Part shown: one piece after another, positions 51,576 through 60,555 of the stretch
Layout of the letters: the number at the start of each line of letters is the position of its first letter
Position numbering within the stretch: the stretch's first letter is position 1
Source: Kribbella capetownensis
Lineage (GTDB): Bacteria; Actinomycetota; Actinomycetes; Propionibacteriales; Kribbellaceae
Length of the DNA: 64,000 bases
Direction of reading: 5' to 3'
Assembly: GCF_004331485.1 (NCBI RefSeq)
Contig: NZ_SJKD01000008.1
Location: 62,001 to 126,000, forward strand
Notes under the pieces: model-generated
Databases searched by the model: none
What the model was told of the DNA's origin: nothing
Seen by the model: only the letters and a program-made list of their open reading frames with translations
Made by a program: the position numbers and the translations under genes

Positions 51576-52358
51576 ATGGATGACGCTCAGTACGGCCCGC
51601 ACCGGTTCTCGGGTGGCGGCGAGGAGACGGATGCCTTTCGCGGTGCGGCGTTCCGGGTCGCGGACCTTCGCGGCGCCCGCTTCACCGACTGCGATCTGTC
51701 CGGGGTGAAGATCGTCGACGGCTGCCTGGTCGACGTCGACATCTCCGGGTACGTCGAGCGGCTGCTCGTCAACGGAGTCGACGTGACCGGGTACGTCGAT
51801 GCCGAACTCGACCGCCGGCATCCAGAGCGCGTCCAGCTCCGCGAGATCCAGGACGCCGACGGCTTCCGCGCGATGTGGGACACGATCGAGAAGCTCTGGT
51901 CCGACGCCATCGCTCGCGCCGAGCGCCGGCCCGAGACCGCCCGGAACGAACGCGTCGACGGCGAATGGTCCTTCGCCGAAACCCTGCGCCACCTCGTCTT
52001 CATCGTCGACGCCTGGCTCAGCCGCCCGGTCCTCGACCAGGAGCACCCGTACCACCCGCTCGGCGTCGTCCAGTCCTGGTACGCCGACGAGGATGCGGTT
52101 GCCCTAGGCCTCGACCTTGCGGCGGTTCCGGCGTACGACGAGGTCCTGCGGGTCTTCGGCGACCGGATGGCGGTGGTACGCCGTGCTGTCGACGCTCTCA
52201 CCAACTCCGACCTCGGCCGGATGAGCGACCGTACGCCGGCACCCGGATACCCCGAGGAACCTCGCGCGGTCGCCGAATGCCTCGCCGTCGTGATGGAGGA
52301 AGCCTGCGAACACTACCGCTTCGCCACCCGCGACCTCACAACCCTCGAAACCCGCTGA
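51576..52358 (+). CDS. Pentapeptide-like N-terminus fused to a DinB domain
   Basis: A 260-residue protein. Residues about 20-65 read as a short pentapeptide-repeat-like coil (GAAFRVADLRGARFTDCDL), followed by a DinB-like helical domain with HLVFIVDAWLSRPVL and, near the end, EEACEHYRFATRDL. The ATG at 51576 is preferred; a TTG at 51564 is in frame. Function unknown. Confidence 0.8.
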   Translation: MDDAQYGPHRFSGGGEETDAFRGAAFRVADLRGARFTDCDLSGVKIVDGCLVDVDISGYVERLLVNGVDVTGYVDAELDRRHPERVQLREIQDADGFRAMWDTIEKLWSDAIARAERRPETARNERVDGEWSFAETLRHLVFIVDAWLSRPVLDQEHPYHPLGVVQSWYADEDAVALGLDLAAVPAYDEVLRVFGDRMAVVRRAVDALTNSDLGRMSDRTPAPGYPEEPRAVAECLAVVMEEACEHYRFATRDLTTLETR

Positions 52359-52391
52359 CACACCGCGCCGCGGAGATGTGCGATGCCGGAG

Positions 52392-52901
52392 TCAACCGCG
52401 GTTAGGTCTTCTGACGCCTGCCGGCCGGCCGTTTGCGTCGTAGCGGCGGCGGAGGGTGAAGGCTTTGGGGGATGGGCCCCAGCGGCGCAGGTAGTCGAGG
52501 CGGGCCAGCGCGTCTTCGACGGTCGGGCGCTCGCCGGCCGGCAGCCACCAGAGTGCCGTCGACGGCTGCTGGACTTTCTCGAACCAGCGGCTACGTTTCA
52601 GCACGAAGCGGCCGTGCGCGCTGCGATAGACGAACGCATGCAGATCCTCGTACGACGACCACACCGACAGGTTCACCACATCCCGCGCACCACCGGGGCC
52701 GTGGGTCAGCACATGCCCCTCGGCCGCCGGGAGCCGCCAGACGAAGCCCGCGCTCTGGTCCGCCAACCTGTTGACGGGATCCAGCGCCGCGATGAACTCA
52801 CCGACCACAGGCGACCGGGCCTCCGCGCGCATCCGCGCGACATTGACCTGAGCAAGGTTGAACTCCACCAGATCCCTTCCGCCGACCGGATCACCGATCA
52901 T
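52392..52901 (-). CDS. DUF3291-family protein
   Basis: A 169-residue protein beginning near VEFNLAQVNVARMRAEARSP, with VNLSVWSSYEDLHAFVYRSA and HGRFVLKRSRWFEK. This matches the DUF3291 (dimeric alpha-beta barrel-like) family of unknown function. Its start overlaps the 3' end of the upstream EEP gene by 11 bases, so the two are co-transcribed. Confidence 0.84.
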   Translation of the reverse strand: MIGDPVGGRDLVEFNLAQVNVARMRAEARSPVVGEFIAALDPVNRLADQSAGFVWRLPAAEGHVLTHGPGGARDVVNLSVWSSYEDLHAFVYRSAHGRFVLKRSRWFEKVQQPSTALWWLPAGERPTVEDALARLDYLRRWGPSPKAFTLRRRYDANGRPAGVRRPNRG

Positions 52902-53688
52902 GCCAGCGGAAGTCGCAGATCACGGCTCGGTGGTCGGACGGGAAGACGCCGTCCACCGCATCCCCGGCGATCACGGCCGACTCGACGTTGACGAGCTGGT
53001 CCTCGTGCCCGGGCCGGTAGAAGATGTGGTCGATCCGCTGGTCGACCAACTCCGGGCCGGCTTCGAGCGGAGCAGAAGGATGCGACGAGGGCAGCGTGAC
53101 CGCGTCGGATGCGCCATTGCCATCCGCCCAGGCATCGATCAGTACGTCGCGCAGCGGCCGCAGTACGGCGCTGTCGGGCGCGGCGTTCAGGTCGCCCATC
53201 ACCAAGGACGGGCACGGTCCGTCGGTGCCGGGATCGGTCGCGAGGTCGGCCAGCAAGCCTGCTTGAGCCAGCCGGTCATCGCTGTACGTCGTCGCGTGCT
53301 CGAGGCAGGCGACCAGGATCGGAAGCGGGCCGGCGGGATGCGCGACGGAGACTCTCAGGACGACCGGATCCCACCCGCGATGGCGCGACGGCATCGCGAT
53401 CACGTCCTGGTTCAGGATCGGCCATCGGCTGAGCAACGCCACCCCGAGCTCGACACCCTCGTGGTCGGGGAGCACCGGCGGATCCGGTGCGGCCGGGTAC
53501 GAAGGCGCCGCGAAGGTCGAGTGGAAGCCGAGCTGCTGCGCGAGCTGCTCGGCTTGCGACGTACCGTCTGCGCTCCAGACCTCCTGCAGGGCCACGACAT
53601 CGGGCGTGTACCGCTCGATCGTGGCGAGGATCCCGGGCTGCCGCTCACGCCACCGAGGTCCGAACCGCCACCAGATGTTCCAGGTCAT
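52891..53688 (-). CDS. Endonuclease/exonuclease/phosphatase (EEP) family protein
   Basis: A 265-residue protein with EEP motifs: MTWNIWW at the N terminus, the metal-binding Glu in VVALQEVW, VMGDLNAAPDS, RIDHIFYR and the final SDHRAV. Family members hydrolyse phosphodiesters of nucleic acids, lipids or inositol phosphates. The ATG at 53688 follows AGGTCAGGG and lies 16 bases after the stop of a small upstream gene. There is no signal peptide with this start, suggesting a cytosolic enzyme. Confidence 0.88.
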   Translation of the reverse strand: MTWNIWWRFGPRWRERQPGILATIERYTPDVVALQEVWSADGTSQAEQLAQQLGFHSTFAAPSYPAAPDPPVLPDHEGVELGVALLSRWPILNQDVIAMPSRHRGWDPVVLRVSVAHPAGPLPILVACLEHATTYSDDRLAQAGLLADLATDPGTDGPCPSLVMGDLNAAPDSAVLRPLRDVLIDAWADGNGASDAVTLPSSHPSAPLEAGPELVDQRIDHIFYRPGHEDQLVNVESAVIAGDAVDGVFPSDHRAVICDFRWHDR

Positions 53689-53704
53689 CGCCCTGACCTG
53701 ATGA

Positions 53705-53902
53705 TCAACCACCAAGGGCTGCTGACTTGTGTGGCCGGTTGCGGGCTGCGAGCGACTTCTGGCCACCGCTTTGCTCGTGTTGTTCCGGAGACTTCGGCGC
53801 CGGGCACACCGGTCCGCGACGAATCGGTCCCCCGCCGAGTCTTCGGCTCTTCCACTGCTTCTCGTCGTAGTCGTAGTACGTATCGACGCCACCGACGGTC
53901 AT
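53705..53902 (-). CDS. Possible small gene upstream of the EEP gene
   Basis: A 65-residue frame begins MTVGGVDTYYDYDEKQWK behind GGAGG and ends 16 bases before the EEP start. The acidic, aromatic N terminus differs from random antisense translation here, but the rest is low in secondary structure. No family was recognised. It may encode a small protein or act as a leader for coupling. Confidence 0.4.
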   Translation of the reverse strand: MTVGGVDTYYDYDEKQWKSRRLGGGPIRRGPVCPAPKSPEQHEQSGGQKSLAARNRPHKSAALGG

Positions 53903-54050
53903 CATTCCTCCAGCCACAACCCGAATCCCACTTCGGCTGCTGACTGCTCAACAGACCCACCCGGGGGCAAGCTTGCCACCATTCCGGTATACCGCACTAG
54001 TCCCCTGCGCCACTCAACCGGATGACAGACTCCGCTCGATGATTGTTGAA

Positions 54051-54803
54051 CTATTTCGGTAGCTTGCGGGTGTCGACCAGGCGCTGGGCCACCTCGCGGA
54101 GCTTGGTGTTGGTGTCCTGCGAGTAGCGCTTGAGGATCGCGAACGCGCGATCACCGTCCACGCCGTACCGCTCCATCAGGATGCCCATCGCCTGCCCGAC
54201 CAGCTTGCGCGCGTCGACCGCCTGAGCCAGGCTCGCCTCCTTGCGCGCGGTCGCCACCGCCACCGACGCATGCCTGGCCAGGATGTGCGCGACCGCCTCG
54301 TCGTCAGCGTCGAACGCATCCGGGGTCGCGCTGTACAGCCCGAGTACGCCGACTGTGCCGGCGGCTGTGGTCAGGGGAACGTCCAGAACGCTCCGGACAC
54401 CCAGCGACAACACCGTCGCCGCCCAGTCCGGCCACCGCCCGTCCGTCGCGGTGTCTCGCACCAGCAGCGTGCTGTGCTCACGCATCGACACCGCCAGCGG
54501 ACCTTCGCGACTCGCCATCTGCCACCGGTAGATCTCCTCGACCACCGGGTCCGTCACCGCCGGAACCTCAGGCCGCCCGCGAGCGGCCAACGCAACACCG
54601 GCATGCGAACAGCCCAGAGCCTGCAGCGCGAACTCCACCACGGCCTGCACCGTCTCCTCGACCCCCGCCGAGTCATGCAACTCCAGCGCCAGGCGCGCGA
54701 ACACATCAGCCACCGCGTCCGTGTCCGGGGCGAGCCCAGATCGGGCAGGTCCCCGGTCGAGGACGCCGGCATCCGCCGCGTCTTCCAACTCACCGCGTTC
54801 CAT
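54051..54803 (-). CDS. GAF-ANTAR transcription antiterminator-like regulator
   Basis: A 250-residue protein. An N-terminal GAF sensor domain (about 30-175, with LGVRSVLDVPL and TVGVLGLYS) is followed by an ANTAR RNA-binding domain (about 190-245, DARKLVGQAMGILMERYG and AFAILKRYSQDTN). ANTAR proteins bind paired hairpins in nascent RNA and let transcription continue. Its target is unknown; no such twin hairpin leader was recognised in the window. Confidence 0.88.
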   Translation of the reverse strand: MERGELEDAADAGVLDRGPARSGLAPDTDAVADVFARLALELHDSAGVEETVQAVVEFALQALGCSHAGVALAARGRPEVPAVTDPVVEEIYRWQMASREGPLAVSMREHSTLLVRDTATDGRWPDWAATVLSLGVRSVLDVPLTTAAGTVGVLGLYSATPDAFDADDEAVAHILARHASVAVATARKEASLAQAVDARKLVGQAMGILMERYGVDGDRAFAILKRYSQDTNTKLREVAQRLVDTRKLPK

Positions 54804-55050
54804 GCCCCTATCTTGCCCCGCAACTCCTCAGACCGATACGAACCATTCCTGCGGTGCGCTGAGGTAACCGCCCCGCATCCGGCGACTGCTCCCGTGTGCT
54901 GCTCCCTTGAGAGCTGCGGGCTCCTCCGCATCGCCCCGGCTGCTACTGCATGTGCCGGGGCGCTGGCCGTACACCGCACGCACCCCGGCGGGGGTGTGAG
55001 TCTCCAAGCAACCGACTGCGGCCTGGACACCGTGGGTCCGTGACACGCAG
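54804..55050. other. Intergenic region with a GC-rich hairpin
   Basis: This 247-base gap lies downstream of the leftward csbD-like gene and upstream of the GAF-ANTAR gene. CACCCC (54981-54986), four bases, GGGGTG (54991-54996) could terminate the csbD-like transcript. No convincing gene was found; a 72-codon minus-strand frame has no recognisable ribosome site. Confidence 0.4.
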
Positions 55051-55224
55051 TCAGTCTTTGAACGCGTCCTTCGCCTTCTCGCCGGCCTGCTTCAGGTCGG
55101 CCTTCGTCTTCTCCGCCTGCCCTTCGGCCTGCAGATCGCGATTGTCGGTCGCGTCCCCGGTCTTCTCCTTCATCTTGCCCTTGGCCGCCTCGGCGGCATT
55201 CTCCATCTTGTCTCCAACACCCAT
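55051..55224 (-). CDS. CsbD-like general stress protein
   Basis: A 57-residue Lys/Glu/Ala-rich protein, MGVGDKMENAAEAAKGKMKE at the start and ending DAFKD. It has the low-complexity helical pattern and ...KEKTG-AT-N-D.. signature of CsbD/YjbJ proteins, induced by general stress in bacteria. GGAGGAG lies upstream of the ATG at 55224. Its role is unknown. Confidence 0.85.
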   Translation of the reverse strand: MGVGDKMENAAEAAKGKMKEKTGDATDNRDLQAEGQAEKTKADLKQAGEKAKDAFKD

Positions 55225-55453
55225 CGAACTCTCCTCCTAGAAGCTCCGGACGTTTGTCGCGCTCCGGGTGCCCCCGATCCGCCGATCCATGCACATCCAG
55301 CTGCGGATGATCTCCACCAATCCGCCAGGAGCGCGCCTTCCGCGGCGTGCCTCGCGGACGCGCCCACCCCGTCCGTCCAGCAGCCGGGTCGCTGGCTCTG
55401 GTGGGTTGGAAAACCTTTAGCGCCGCAGGCGCCTGACGAATACGCTCGCGCTC

Positions 55454-56398
55454 ATGACCGACGGCGACTGGAGGGATGGTGGGTTCAGGCAGCGTCGGCC
55501 CTCCGCGGAGACTCTCGCCTGGGTTGCGGCGTCGATGGGTCGGGGCAGTCGCGTCGTTGGCTATCGCCGATTGACCGGTGGCGTTTCTTCCGCCGTGAAT
55601 CGGCTGACTGTCGAGCGACGTGGAGTGCGAACGTTCGTCGTACTGCGTCAGTACCCGGGCGGGCTTGACCTGCAGGATGCCTTGGAGAAGGAGATCGCCA
55701 ACCTTGGTGTGGTGGCGGGAAGCGGGCTCCCGGTTCCGGGCATCCTGGCTTCTGATGTTGCCGGTGCTTCGACGGGGGGCGCGCCATCGTTGCTGATGAC
55801 ACGGTTGCAGGGACGTGTTCACCTCAATCCGGCGGAACCTCGGTCGTGGCTGACGCGGATCGCCGAGATTGCTGTCTTGCTGCATTCCCTCGATCTCCCC
55901 GCGAAGAGGTTCAGACCTTGGACGGATTCCTGGATCGCTCCTCGAGACGGGTTTCAGGTGCCGGCGGGCGCACAGAAGCCGGCTGTGTGGAAGGCGGCGT
56001 TCGATGTCATGGCAGCGCCACCACCAAAGGACCCTGCCGTCTTTCTGCACGGCGATTTCCTGCCTGTCAACATGCTGTGGTCGCGCGGGAGGATTACTGG
56101 GCTGACCGACTGGAACTCCATCCATCGAGGAGCGCGCGCGATTGACGTCGGGCACTGTCGGCGATACTTGGCGGCGCTCTACTCGCCCGAGTGGTCGGAG
56201 CAGCTCCGGTCGCTCTATGAGTCGATCGCCGGGGTGACTCTCGATCCGTGGTGGGACCTGTACGCCCTGCTGCACCATGACGACAGCCAGCCGAAGTGGA
56301 TCCGTGGTCAGGTCGCTGGGCGCCGTCCCGTCGATGGTTCCGGCATGACTTCCCGCGTCGAGGTCGCCATCGAGACAGCGCTACGACGCATCGGATAA
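55454..56398 (+). CDS. Aminoglycoside/choline-kinase-fold phosphotransferase
   Basis: A 314-residue APH-family protein. It has the catalytic Brenner-type motif HGDFLPVNMLW (H199, D201) and the metal-binding D219 in GLTDWNSIHRG. Many actinomycete members are of unknown substrate and are not resistance determinants. It stands alone; the 229-base region upstream (55225-55453) shows nothing else. Confidence 0.86.
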   Translation: MTDGDWRDGGFRQRRPSAETLAWVAASMGRGSRVVGYRRLTGGVSSAVNRLTVERRGVRTFVVLRQYPGGLDLQDALEKEIANLGVVAGSGLPVPGILASDVAGASTGGAPSLLMTRLQGRVHLNPAEPRSWLTRIAEIAVLLHSLDLPAKRFRPWTDSWIAPRDGFQVPAGAQKPAVWKAAFDVMAAPPPKDPAVFLHGDFLPVNMLWSRGRITGLTDWNSIHRGARAIDVGHCRRYLAALYSPEWSEQLRSLYESIAGVTLDPWWDLYALLHHDDSQPKWIRGQVAGRRPVDGSGMTSRVEVAIETALRRIG

Positions 56399-56545
56399 CC
56401 GCGGTTCCCTGCCGGTCGCCCTGAAGGGCCAGGTGCGGTAATGCGATGCCCGGAAACAAAGTGCCACCAGGCGACGACAAGTTTCCGGAAAGCATCCAGC
56501 TGTACTCCGCTCGGCCCACCCACGCCCCGGCAGTCGACCGCGGGA

Positions 56546-58219
56546 TCACAGGATGTAGCGGTCGCCGGGGTGGATGATGCGGAGCCAGCGGGAGCCGTGG
56601 GGATCCACGTCGAGGCAGATCACGCCGTCCTCGCCGACGTCTGTGGTTCCGTCGCGGAGGAGATCGACCGCTCGTACGCCGACCCCCGCGCCGGCAACGG
56701 CCAGGGTGACGTGGGCGGGTTCGGCAGCGAAGTTGTGGAGGGCAACTATCGTGCCGTCTTCGTAGTCGGAGCGGTGTGCGAAGACCGACGGCGACTCGTG
56801 CTCGAGGATGGTGCACTCGCCCCAGGACAGCTCGGGACACTCCCGATACCGCCGGATGAGCAGCCGCATCCAGTTCAGCAACGAGTCCGGATCACGCCGC
56901 TGAGCAGCGACGTTGACGTGCTCAGGACCAAACTCCCCCTCGGTGACCGGAGCGGCCAGCACAGAAGGGTCAGCGGTCGAGAAGCCGCCGTTCATCCCGG
57001 TCGTCCACTGCATCGGTGTGCGTACGGCGTTGCGCCCTTCCGCGGCGAGGTTCTCCCCCATCCCGATCTCCTCGCCGTAGAACAACACCGGCGTACCAGG
57101 CAAGGAGAACAGCAGGCTGTACACCATCTTCAACCGGGCAGGGTCATTCCCCACCATCGGCGGCAGTCGCCGGCGCAGGCCGCGGCCGTACAACTGCATG
57201 TCTTCAGCCGGACCGAACGCGTCGAAGACTTCCTGGCGTTCCTCGTCGGACAGCTTGTCCAGGGTGAGTTCGTCGTGGTTGCGGACGAACGTGCCCCACT
57301 GCGCCTCCTCCGGCGGATCCGGACGCGACCGCAACGCCTGCACCAACTCAGCCGGGTCGTTGCGCGCCAGGGACAGATACATCCGCTGCATCCCGATGAA
57401 GTCGAAGCACATCGTCAGCTCGTCGCCGTCCTCGTCACCGAAGAAGCGCCGTACGTCGGGATAGGGCAGGTTGACCTCGCCGAGCAGCATCGACTGACCG
57501 CGCCGCCGATCCAGGAACGCCCGCAGGTCACGCAGATAGTCGTGCGGGTCCGGCAGGCCGGATGCATCGAGCGCGCCGGCGGTGTCGAGCAGGAACGGTA
57601 CGGCGTCGACGCGGAACCCGGACATCCCCAGCTGGGACCAGAACCCGATCACCCGCTCGATCTCCTCGCGCACCTCCGCGTTCGCGATGTCGAGATCCGG
57701 CTGGTGCTTGTAGAACCGGTGCAGGTAGTACTGACCGGCTTCCTCGTCGTACTGCCACAGGCTGTCCTCCTGGTCCGGGAAGACGATGCCCTCGTCCGCG
57801 TCCGGCGGCGGCTCGTCCCGCCAGACGTACCAGCCCCGGTACGGCGATTGCCGCGACGCCCGCGCACTCTGGAACCACGGATGCTGGTCGGAGGTGTGGT
57901 TGACGACCAGATCGGCGATCACCCGGATCCCGCGATCCTGCGCGAGCGTCATCAGCTCGACCAGATCGCCGTGCGACCCCAGCCGTGCGTCGACCCCGTA
58001 GAAGTCGGTGATGTCGTAGCCGTCGTCGCGGTCCGGCGTCGGATAGAACGGCATCAGCCACAGGCAGGTGACACCAAGCTCGGCCAGATGATCGATCCGC
58101 TGACTCACGCCCTGCAGATCACCGCGCCCGTCACCGTCGGTGTCGAAGAACGTCTCGACATCGAGGCAGTACACCACCGCGTTCTTCCACCAAACGTCCG
58201 CAGTCTCGGTCAGCCGCAT
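56546..58219 (-). CDS. GH13 alpha-amylase/trehalose-synthase-like enzyme
   Basis: A 557-residue GH13 enzyme. It carries DLVVNHTSDQHPWF, nucleophile D205 in GFRVDAVPF, acid/base E248 in LLGEVNL and transition-state D316 in VRNHDELTLD. An early stretch WWKNAVVYCLDVETFFDTDG and PMQWTTGMNGGFST resemble TreS (maltose/trehalose interconversion) and related glucosyltransferases. There is no signal peptide, so it works in the cytosol. It may belong to glycogen/trehalose metabolism. Confidence 0.87.
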   Translation of the reverse strand: MRLTETADVWWKNAVVYCLDVETFFDTDGDGRGDLQGVSQRIDHLAELGVTCLWLMPFYPTPDRDDGYDITDFYGVDARLGSHGDLVELMTLAQDRGIRVIADLVVNHTSDQHPWFQSARASRQSPYRGWYVWRDEPPPDADEGIVFPDQEDSLWQYDEEAGQYYLHRFYKHQPDLDIANAEVREEIERVIGFWSQLGMSGFRVDAVPFLLDTAGALDASGLPDPHDYLRDLRAFLDRRRGQSMLLGEVNLPYPDVRRFFGDEDGDELTMCFDFIGMQRMYLSLARNDPAELVQALRSRPDPPEEAQWGTFVRNHDELTLDKLSDEERQEVFDAFGPAEDMQLYGRGLRRRLPPMVGNDPARLKMVYSLLFSLPGTPVLFYGEEIGMGENLAAEGRNAVRTPMQWTTGMNGGFSTADPSVLAAPVTEGEFGPEHVNVAAQRRDPDSLLNWMRLLIRRYRECPELSWGECTILEHESPSVFAHRSDYEDGTIVALHNFAAEPAHVTLAVAGAGVGVRAVDLLRDGTTDVGEDGVICLDVDPHGSRWLRIIHPGDRYIL

Positions 58220-58244
58220 GCCTTCCCGTGCCCCGCTTCAAACC

Positions 58245-59417
58245 CTAAGGCGTGAGCAGCACCTTGATCGCGCCGTCACGCTTGTGCTGGAACAGCTCGT
58301 ACGCCGCCGGGCCTTCGGACAACGGCAGGTGGTGGGTCGCGAAGTCGTCGACCTGGAACGGATCGTCGTCGCCGAGCAGCGGGAGAATGTCCTTGGTCCA
58401 GCGACGGACATTGGCCTGCCCCATCCGCAACTGGATCTGCTTGTCGAACATCGTCAGCATGGGCAGCGGATCCGCCATCCCGCCGTACACGCCGATCAGC
58501 GAGATCGTGCCACCGCGGCGGACGACGTCGATCGCGAGCAGCAGCGCGGCCATCCGGTCGATGCCTGCCTTCTGCATGACCGTGCGCTGGATCGGATCCG
58601 GGAGCAGCGCTGCGGCCTGCTGAGCGATCTTGGCCGTCGGCGAGCCGTGCGCTTCCATCCCGACCGCGTCGATGACCGAGTCCGGGCCGCGGCCGTCGGT
58701 CAGGTCCCGGATCGCGTCAGCCACATCGTCGGCGTACTCGAGCGTCTCGACACCGCGGACGCGCGCTCGCTCGAGCCGCTCCGCGACCAGGTCGACGCCG
58801 ATCACCCGGTGTCCGCGGTGCAGCGCGACTCGGCACGCCATGTCGCCGATCGGGCCGAGCCCGAGGACGACGACCGTCCCGCCGGCCGGGATCCCGGCGT
58901 ACTCGACCGCCTGCCAGGCCGTCGGGAGTACGTCGGACAGGTACACGAACCGGTCGTCCGGCGGCCCGTGCGGCACCTTGATCGGCCCGTACTGCGCCTG
59001 CGGGACGCGCAGGTATTCCGCCTGCCCGCCCGGCACCTGCCCGTAGAGCTTGGTGTAGCCGAAGAGCGCGGCGCCCATCCCCTGGTCACGCACCTGCGTG
59101 GTCTCGCACTGCGTCTGCAGGCCCTGTCCGCACATGAAGCAGGACCCGCAGGCGATCTGGAACGGTACGACGACTCGATCGCCGACCGACAGGTTGCTCA
59201 CCCCGGTGCCGGTCTCCTCCACGAGCCCGATCACCTCGTGCCCGAGCACGTCACCCGCGTCCAGGAACGGACCCATGACCTCGTAAAGGTGCAGGTCGGA
59301 CCCGCAGATCCCTGTCGACGTCACTCTGATCACCGCGTCGGTCGGTTCCTCGATCCGCGGGTCCGGTACGTCGGCGTACTCGATCGTCCGCTTGCCCTGC
59401 CAGGTCAGTGCCTTCAC
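58245..59417 (-). CDS. Zinc-dependent alcohol dehydrogenase (formaldehyde dehydrogenase-like)
   Basis: A 390-residue medium-chain dehydrogenase. It has catalytic zinc residues in GICGSDLHLYE and LGHEVIGLVEE, a structural-zinc four-cysteine loop (CGSCFMCGQGLQTQC) and NAD motif VVVLGLGPIGDMACR. Long inserts near KIAQQAAALLPDPIQ are typical of glutathione-independent formaldehyde dehydrogenase-like enzymes. The start is GTG 59417 behind AGGAGGAGG. It stands divergent from the SDR gene. Confidence 0.9.
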   Translation of the reverse strand: MKALTWQGKRTIEYADVPDPRIEEPTDAVIRVTSTGICGSDLHLYEVMGPFLDAGDVLGHEVIGLVEETGTGVSNLSVGDRVVVPFQIACGSCFMCGQGLQTQCETTQVRDQGMGAALFGYTKLYGQVPGGQAEYLRVPQAQYGPIKVPHGPPDDRFVYLSDVLPTAWQAVEYAGIPAGGTVVVLGLGPIGDMACRVALHRGHRVIGVDLVAERLERARVRGVETLEYADDVADAIRDLTDGRGPDSVIDAVGMEAHGSPTAKIAQQAAALLPDPIQRTVMQKAGIDRMAALLLAIDVVRRGGTISLIGVYGGMADPLPMLTMFDKQIQLRMGQANVRRWTKDILPLLGDDDPFQVDDFATHHLPLSEGPAAYELFQHKRDGAIKVLLTP

Positions 59418-59536
59418 TGTGCCTCCTCCTTCGACGCCTGAGGAATTCCGGTGCCCGGCTGCATGCGGGGGTGAATCCGGTGGAGCGGATGGGGTACTGG
59501 TGGGCGGAGTTGGTTCGAGTCGAGGAGGTCGAGGGC

Positions 59537-60550
59537 GTGACGCAGGTGGTTGTGGTGACCGGGGCCAGTGGTGGGATCGGCCGCGCGAGTGCGATCGCGT
59601 TTGCCCGGCGGGGCGCCAAGGTCGCGTTGCTGGCACGGGGCGAGGAAGGTCTCGAGGGCGCCGCGCGCGAGGTGGAAGCGGCCGGCGGGACCGCGCTCAC
59701 GATCCCGGTCGACGTCGCCGAGTACGAGCAGGTCGAGGCGGCCGCCCAGCGCGTCGAGGACGAACTCGGGCCGATCGATGTCTGGGCCAACGTCGCGTTC
59801 ACCTCGGTGTTCGCGCCGTTCACGCAGATCGAGCCGACGGAGTTCAAGCGGGCGACCGAGGTGACGTACCTCGGCTATGTCTACGGCACCCGCGCCGCAC
59901 TGGACCGGATGAAGCCGCGCGATCGCGGGTCGATCGTGCAGGTCGGGTCCGCGCTGGCGTACCGCGGTATCCCGCTGCAATCGGCGTACTGCGGTGCCAA
60001 GCACGCGATCCAGGGATTCCACGACTCGTTGCGGTGCGAACTGCTGCACGACAAGTCCAACGTGCACGTCACGATGGTGCAGATGCCCGCGGTGAACACC
60101 CCGCAGTTCTCCTGGGTCCTGTCGAAGCTGCCCAAGCATCCGCAGCCGGTGCCGCCGATCTTCCAGCCCGAGGTCGCGGCCGATGCGGTGGTGTTCGCCG
60201 CGGACCACCCACAGCGCCGCGAGTACTGGGTCGGTACGCCGACCGTCGCCACGCTGATCGCGAACAAGTTCGCCGCCGGACTCCTGGACCGCTACCTGGC
60301 CCGCACCGGCTACAAGTCCCAGCAGACCGACTCGGTCTCCGACCCTGACCAGGCCGCGAACCTGTGGCACCCGGCCGATCAGAAGGAAGGCACGGACTAC
60401 GGGACGCATGGCGTCTTCGACGACCGGTCAACCCCGCACAGCTACCAACTCTGGGCGTCCCAGCATCGCGGTCTGGTCACCACCGCGCTCGCCACCTGCA
60501 CAGCGGCCGCAACCGCAGTCCTCACCGCCCGACACTCTCGGAACCGCTGA
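59537..60550 (+). CDS. SDR-family oxidoreductase with C-terminal membrane segment
   Basis: A 337-residue SDR. It has TGASGGIGRASAIAFARRG, WANVAFTSVFAPF and the catalytic Tyr/Lys in QSAYCGAKHAIQGF. A C-terminal extension after residue 250 ends in a hydrophobic stretch (about 310-330, TTALATCTAAATAVL), suggesting membrane association. The start is GTG 59537 with GGAGG eight bases upstream. Substrate unknown. Confidence 0.88.
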   Translation: MTQVVVVTGASGGIGRASAIAFARRGAKVALLARGEEGLEGAAREVEAAGGTALTIPVDVAEYEQVEAAAQRVEDELGPIDVWANVAFTSVFAPFTQIEPTEFKRATEVTYLGYVYGTRAALDRMKPRDRGSIVQVGSALAYRGIPLQSAYCGAKHAIQGFHDSLRCELLHDKSNVHVTMVQMPAVNTPQFSWVLSKLPKHPQPVPPIFQPEVAADAVVFAADHPQRREYWVGTPTVATLIANKFAAGLLDRYLARTGYKSQQTDSVSDPDQAANLWHPADQKEGTDYGTHGVFDDRSTPHSYQLWASQHRGLVTTALATCTAAATAVLTARHSRNR

Positions 60551-60555
60551 CAAGC

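Noticed and set aside
54554..56278. Minus-strand open frame of about 574 codons covering csbD-like and APH regions
   Set aside because: It runs through two supported genes in other frames and has no family features.
56441..58255. Plus-strand open frame of about 604 codons opposite the GH13 gene
   Set aside because: Antisense shadow; the minus strand encodes all GH13 catalytic residues.
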